Assembly (NCBI GenBank): GCA_026386795.1 | Contig: JAPLMU010000038.1 | Location: 1-39,239 of the forward strand | Length of the DNA stretch: 39,239 bases | Source: Planctomycetota bacterium | GTDB lineage: Bacteria > Planctomycetota > Phycisphaerae > Phycisphaerales > SM1A02 | Reading direction: 5' to 3' | Shown here: positions 35,036 through 39,239 of the stretch, piece by piece | How the letters are laid out: each line of letters starts with the position of its first letter | Numbering within the stretch: position 1 is the first letter of the stretch | Notes under the pieces: generated by a model | The model's input: the letters and a program-made list of their open reading frames with translations, nothing else | The model's database searches: none | What the model was told of the DNA's origin: nothing | Translations under genes and position numbers: made by a program

Positions 35036-36735
35036 ATGCAGATCATCAAGGGTATTGCCGTCAGCCCCGGCATCATCGTCGGACGCGCATTCTTGGTGGG
35101 AACAGCCGAACAGGTCGTCCCACACCGCACCATCGATCCAGCAGAAGTCACCGCGCAACATGCGCGGTTGCACGCTGCACTTGCTGCGGCCAGCGCTGAA
35201 ATTGATGAACTGCGCGAACGCACTCGCCGCGAGCTCGGCCCTGAGCCAGCCAAGATCTTTGAGTTCCACGCCGGACTCCTCCGCGACCGCGTGTTGGTCT
35301 CCGCCGTCGAGCGCCGCGTCGCCAACGATTTCGTGACTGCCGAACAGGCGGTCGCTGATCAGTTCCGCGTCTTGGTCGATCAATTCAACCGCATGGGTAA
35401 TGAGGTCTTCGAGCAGAAGGCCAACGACATTCTGGATCTTGAGCGCCGCGTGCTCGGTCGACTCATGGGCGAAGAGAAGAGCCGACTGGCGCAACTTGAT
35501 GCCCCTGCCATTGTGATCGCCCATGAACTCACGCCAAGCCAAGCTGCCGGCATGGACCGCAGCAAAGTCATCGCCATTGCTACTGACCTCGGTGGTCGCA
35601 CTGGACACACCTCGATCGTGGCGCGCGCGCTCGGCTTGCCAGCGGTGGTTGGTTGCCAGCGGCTTTCAGTGGAAGTGGAAGACGGCGATCAGCTGATTGT
35701 TGACGGCAACGACGGCGTCATCATCCTGCGCCCGGATTCACGCACGCTTGAGGAGTACCGCCGCAAGCAAGAGCGCTCGCAACGCTCCCGCGCGGCGATG
35801 CGCGAACTCTCGGGACATGAGGCCGTCACCAAGTGCGGCGTACGTATCCAACTCATGGGCAACATTGAGTTCCCGGAAGAAGTGGAGGCGGTCCTCGCCA
35901 ACGGCGGCGACGGCGTTGGTCTCTACCGAACCGAATTCCTCTGGCTCACCCGCAAGGAGCCGCCCACTGAACAAGATCACATGGACGCGTATCTCCGCGC
36001 CAATACACCCAGGCGCAAATGGAAGAGCCGGAGCGAAATCCCTTCTTGGGCCTTCGCTCCATCCGGCACTCCTTGGCGAACCCCGCCGAATTCAAATTGC
36101 AGTTGCGCGCCATCTTGCGAGCCAGTGCCCACGGCCCGGTCAAGATGATGTTCCCACTGGTCTCCAACCTCATGGAGCTCCGCCAGGGCAAGCTCATGCT
36201 GGCCGACATCAGCGAGGAATTGGAGGACGAAGGCATCACCTTTGACCGGCAGATGCCCGTTGGGGTGATGATCGAAGTGCCCTCTGCGGCCTTGATGGCC
36301 AGGGTTTTTGCCGCCGAAAGCAACTTCTTTTCCATCGGCACCAATGACCTTGTCCAGTACACCCTGGCGGTCGACCGTGGCAACGAGCGGGTGGCACATC
36401 TCTACCAATCAGCCCACCCGGCGGTCGTTTATCTGGCCAAATCGGTGGTCCGAGCTGCCCGCAGTGCCCAGATCGACTGCAGCCTGTGCGGCGAAATGGC
36501 CGGCGAACCGCTCTTTTCCATGTTGCTGTTAGGCATGGGTTTGCGTACACTCTCCATGGTTCCTGACCAGATCCCCGTCATCAAACGAGTGATCAGATCA
36601 GTAACGATTGAACAATGCGAACGCCTGGCCCGACGGGTCGGTTCGTTCGACTCGGAGCGTCAGGTTGAAACAGCCTTGCGCGACGAACTCAGGAAACTTG
36701 ATCCCGATGTGTTTGGACAGTGGGTGTCCGAATAA
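35036..36735 (+). pseudogene. ptsI: PTS enzyme I, interrupted by an internal deletion and frameshift
   Basis: From the ATG at 35036, residues 1-322 are a good PEP-protein phosphotransferase N-half: MQIIKGIAVSPGI, phospho-His191 in GGRTGHTSIVARALG, and GVGLYRTEFLW. The frame then runs into unrelated sequence and stops at 36146-36148. From about 36001 another frame reads QYTQAQMEEPERNPFLGLRSIRH and continues to 36735 with GTNDLVQYTLAVDR and the catalytic CGEMAGEP. Compared with E. coli EI, about 19-20 residues including RT(M/L)D(I/L)G(G/A)DK are absent, and the shift needs a loss of 1 mod 3 bases, so ~58 or 61 bp. Either a true mutation or an assembly error. EI carries phosphate from PEP to HPr. 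Confidence 0.85.
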
Positions 36736-37127
36736 GCACGGATCGCGGCTCCAAGGCGCGTGCCTCGAGCCAAGTAAGGACAACGGGTTGAACCGTCGCT
36801 CGAAACGACAGGTCTGCCCCACGGTGCGAAGCGGGACGATGCCCTTCCGGCGTTGACCCCCGACCCTCGGCGTGGCGGACCCCAAGAGCGCTCCATAGCG
36901 GAGCGCGCGAGACGACGGCACCCAGGCGGAACACACGGTGCGATTAACGAGCTTGTGTCACACAAATCCGACGGACCAACCGTCGCCCGAATTGGATCGA
37001 TCATCGATGAACATCGTTGATCACCGATCCACCGGGCGCGCTTGTTCATTCGTCGAGTGCTGACTGACACGGACTTGCACCTGAAGGTTCCGCCACGAAC
37101 CGCCGCTTGACGCGGCAAGGATTGAAC
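36736..37127 (+). other. Structured leader/intergenic region upstream of the RNase E/G gene
   Basis: A 392-base gap without a gene. It contains several hairpins: 36747-36771 (GGCTC..AGGC-GCGT-GCCT..GAGCC) just after the ptsI stop, 36888-36906 (GCGCTCC-ATAGC-GGAGCGC), and a long imperfect one at 36994-37030 (GGATCG ATCA..TGAT..CGATCC). A short palindrome TTGTG-TCA-CACAA sits at 36953-36965. No tRNA, tmRNA or RNase P signature was seen. It is probably a terminator region plus a long 5' leader; RNase E leaders in enterobacteria fold and mediate autoregulation, but this is analogy only. Confidence 0.5.
36994..37030 (+). promoter_or_regulatory. Long imperfect hairpin in the RNase E/G leader
   Basis: GGATCG pairs with CGATCC at the base, ATCA with TGAT further in (with a three-base CAC bulge), and CGATG with CATCG near the top. 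It lies 98 bases before the GTG start. It may act in RNA-level control. Confidence 0.45.
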
Positions 37128-39239
37128 GTGGCAGACGCCGATACCAAGCATGACGGACTCGAACCGCACGACGGGGATTCCAACGGAGCCAACTCCGAAG
37201 GACATCACGCCGCGCACGAGCATGAACACGACACCGAAGAGGAAAGCGCGTCGATCGACTCGGCCGCCTTCGCATCACTCGAGGCGCTCGAGAGCGGCGA
37301 GGATGCACCCATCCTCCCGGTGCGCGCAATCGATGACGAGGAAGGGAACGAGGATGTCACGGATGGCGCGGAAGCGTCTGCCGATGACTCTGATAACTCT
37401 GATGATGATTCCGACGACGAATCAAGCGATTCTGACGACGACTCATCCGAGGATTCCGAAGACGCCGAAGACGCCGCATCCGGCGAAGATGGCGCGGAAT
37501 CCACAGATACTCCGAGCGATGGCAGCAAACGTCGCAATCGCCGCGGTGGTCGTGGTCGCAAGAAGGAAACTCAGCAGACTGCGCCAGCCGGTTCCAAGCG
37601 CCGCCAACTGATCGTGGTCAACGATGTCCCGGGTGAAGAGTGCCGCATCGCCGTCCTTGAAGACGGACGCCTTGAGCAGATCTTCGCAGAGCGCGAGAAC
37701 ACCGCCACCCACGTCGGCAACATCTATAAGGGCCGCGTCATGAATGTGGAACCCGCCATTCAGGCGGCGTTCATCGACTTCGGCGAAGGCCAGAACGGCT
37801 TCCTGCACATCAGCGATCTGCACCCGCAGTACTTCCCCGGCGAAGAGCGCACCGAGCGCGTCGGCAAGAAGATCGCGCGCCGCGATCGTCCACCGATTCA
37901 GGAAGCGCTCAAGCGCGGACAGGAAGTCATCGTGCAGGTCCTCAAGGAGGGCATCGGTACCAAGGGTCCAACGCTGACGAGTTACGTATCGATTCCCGGC
38001 CGACTGCTGGTGATGATGCCGCAGATGGACAAGGTTGGCGTCAGTCGCAAGGTGGAAGACGAAGATCAGCGTCGCGAAATGCGCCGCATCTTGGACAGCC
38101 TTGAGCTGCCAGAGGGCTTCGGATTCATTCTGCGCACTGCCGGCTTCGATCGCACCAAGACTGAACTGCAGCGCGACGCCATTTATCTGCAGCGTCTGTG
38201 GCAGGCCATGGAGCGACGCATGAGCTCCACCGGCGCGCCCTGCGCCCTGTACACGGAAAGCGATCTGCTGGTTCGCACCATCCGCGACATCGCCGACGAC
38301 AGCGTCGACGCCATCGTGGTGGACAGCGAAAGCGCCTTCACGCGCGCCAAGACCTTCTTGCAAGTGGTGGCGCCGATCAACGCGCCGCGGCTTCTGTACT
38401 ACGACCGCATTGCGCCAGTCTTCGAAGCGTTCGGCGTTGAACGGCAAATTGAGCAAATTCACGCGCGCGAAGTGCCGCTGCCTTCGGGCGGGGCACTGGT
38501 CATTGACCAGACCGAAGCCATGGTGGCGATCGATGTGAACAGTGGCAAGAGCCGCAGTGCACGCGATAGTGAGACCAACGCGTTCAACACCAACCGTGAA
38601 GCCGTTGATGAAATCGCCCGTCAGTTGCGCCTGCGCGACCTGGGCGGAATCATCGTCAACGACTTGATCGACATGCGCATGTCCAAGCACCGGCGCGAGA
38701 TTGAAGCGCGCTTGGAAAGCAATCTGCGCCGCGATCGTGCCAAGACCACCACGCTGGAGATCTCTGACTTCGGCATGATTGAGATGACCCGCCAGCGCAT
38801 GCGCCCGGGTCTTCACAAGGCGCACTTCATGGACTGCCCGCACTGTCACGGGGCCGGCGAAGTCCGCGTGCCCGACGCAGTGGCTGCAGACATTCTGCGC
38901 CGCATCGCCCTGTTCTTCTGCCACGACCGCATTGCGCGCGTCGAGGTGGTGTGCAGCGCGCGCGTTGCTGGCGTGTTCCTGAGTACGCGCCGCAATGCGC
39001 TTCATGAACTTGAGGAGCGATCCGACAAGCGTGTTGATATTCGCATCAGCGAAGCCTTCGCCATGGATCGCGTTGAGGTGTATGCCTACGACGACCGCGG
39101 CGCGGACATTGAGCTTGATCGTCTGCCGCGCGTTCCTGCGCCACGCCTTTCGGATTTGCCGGACAGCGTGGTGGTTTCTGACGATGATGATGGTGATGAC
39201 GATGTGGTGGACGGAGGCGGACACCGTCGCCGTCGCCGT
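37128..39239 (+). CDS. rne: Ribonuclease E/G with acidic/basic N-terminal extension (3' end beyond window)
   Basis: The frame is open from the GTG at 37128 (AAGG seven bases upstream) to the window end, 704 residues so far. Residues ~1-125 are highly acidic (Asp/Glu/Ser runs), then a basic RRNRRGGRGRKK patch (~130-145). The core starts at ~157 (RRQLIVVNDVPGEECRIAV), with the S1 RNA-binding domain (IYKGRVMNVEPAIQAAFIDFG), RNase H-like and DNase I-like parts. Catalytic Asp469 (AIDVNSGKS) and Asp512 (NDLIDM) are 43 apart, and the zinc link C570-PH-C573 is 58 further, exactly the E. coli RNase E spacing. Cleaves mRNA and rRNA precursors, sensing 5' ends. The C-terminus begins another acidic/Arg-rich tail. 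Confidence 0.95.
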   Translation, partial: MADADTKHDGLEPHDGDSNGANSEGHHAAHEHEHDTEEESASIDSAAFASLEALESGEDAPILPVRAIDDEEGNEDVTDGAEASADDSDNSDDDSDDESSDSDDDSSEDSEDAEDAASGEDGAESTDTPSDGSKRRNRRGGRGRKKETQQTAPAGSKRRQLIVVNDVPGEECRIAVLEDGRLEQIFAERENTATHVGNIYKGRVMNVEPAIQAAFIDFGEGQNGFLHISDLHPQYFPGEERTERVGKKIARRDRPPIQEALKRGQEVIVQVLKEGIGTKGPTLTSYVSIPGRLLVMMPQMDKVGVSRKVEDEDQRREMRRILDSLELPEGFGFILRTAGFDRTKTELQRDAIYLQRLWQAMERRMSSTGAPCALYTESDLLVRTIRDIADDSVDAIVVDSESAFTRAKTFLQVVAPINAPRLLYYDRIAPVFEAFGVERQIEQIHAREVPLPSGGALVIDQTEAMVAIDVNSGKSRSARDSETNAFNTNREAVDEIARQLRLRDLGGIIVNDLIDMRMSKHRREIEARLESNLRRDRAKTTTLEISDFGMIEMTRQRMRPGLHKAHFMDCPHCHGAGEVRVPDAVAADILRRIALFFCHDRIARVEVVCSARVAGVFLSTRRNALHELEERSDKRVDIRISEAFAMDRVEVYAYDDRGADIELDRLPRVPAPRLSDLPDSVVVSDDDDGDDDVVDGGGHRRRRR

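Noticed and set aside
36736-37127. tmRNA, RNase P RNA or tRNA in the gap before the RNase E/G gene
   Set aside because: No T-loop, CCA end, or RNase P core segments were found; only hairpins remain.
37443-39224. 593-codon minus-strand frame opposite the RNase E/G gene
   Set aside because: It mirrors a strongly conserved RNase E/G frame with exact catalytic spacing on the other strand; high GC explains the shadow frame.

Overview
The window looks like chromosomal DNA from a planctomycete, most probably of the Phycisphaerae. The signs are a secreted protein that joins a DUF1080 fold, a sorbosone-dehydrogenase-like region and the CxxCH haem-binding domain typical of Planctomycetota and Verrucomicrobia; a solitary type II pseudopilin; an ECF sigma/anti-sigma pair; abundant small membrane proteins; and GC-rich DNA. 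This assignment rests on family knowledge, not on a database search.

Layout, left to right. 1-628 is a non-coding stretch with a strong intrinsic terminator and one copy of a ~105-bp hairpin repeat. 629-6925 (+) carries a secreted alpha-helical protein, then a tightly packed run of an STN/secretin-like secreted protein, an MFS transporter, a GT39-type membrane glycosyltransferase and a 101-aa protein. 6940-8951 is a signalling patch: a membrane histidine kinase (-), a double CxxC zinc-finger protein (+) and a STAS-domain protein (+). 8971-14653 has trmB (-), the large haem protein (+) and a secreted alpha/beta hydrolase (-) whose 3' end overlaps the haem gene. 14703-15453 (-) is rsfS plus rpsU with a Gly/Arg/Ser tail. 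15619-18113 (+) is a YacP-like NYN nuclease, pdxH and two membrane proteins. 17986-25630 (-) is a transglutaminase-like protein, dnaE, a class IV aminotransferase and two small exported/membrane proteins, with one small membrane gene on + at 23211.

The 25631-26050 gap holds two more tandem copies of the hairpin repeat. It is followed by an ABC-F ATPase (+), the ECF anti-sigma and sigma genes (-), a pseudopilin (+), an endonuclease/exonuclease/phosphatase membrane protein and a HAL2-like phosphatase (-), dnaK (+), ptsI (+) and the 5' part of an RNase E/G gene (+) that runs off the window.

The items most worth checking are: ptsI, which is broken by an apparent ~58-61 bp deletion that removes the conserved RT(M/L)D(I/L)G(G/A)DK loop and shifts the frame; a near-perfect sigma-54 (-24/-12) promoter motif upstream of dnaK; the three-copy hairpin repeat; a class IV PLP enzyme whose usual cofactor-contacting Glu is replaced by Cys; a structured ~390-nt leader and a ~155-residue acidic/basic N-terminal extension on RNase E/G; and an 11-bp-phased direct repeat upstream of the ECF sigma gene. 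No clearly new multi-gene defence or mobile system was recognised.
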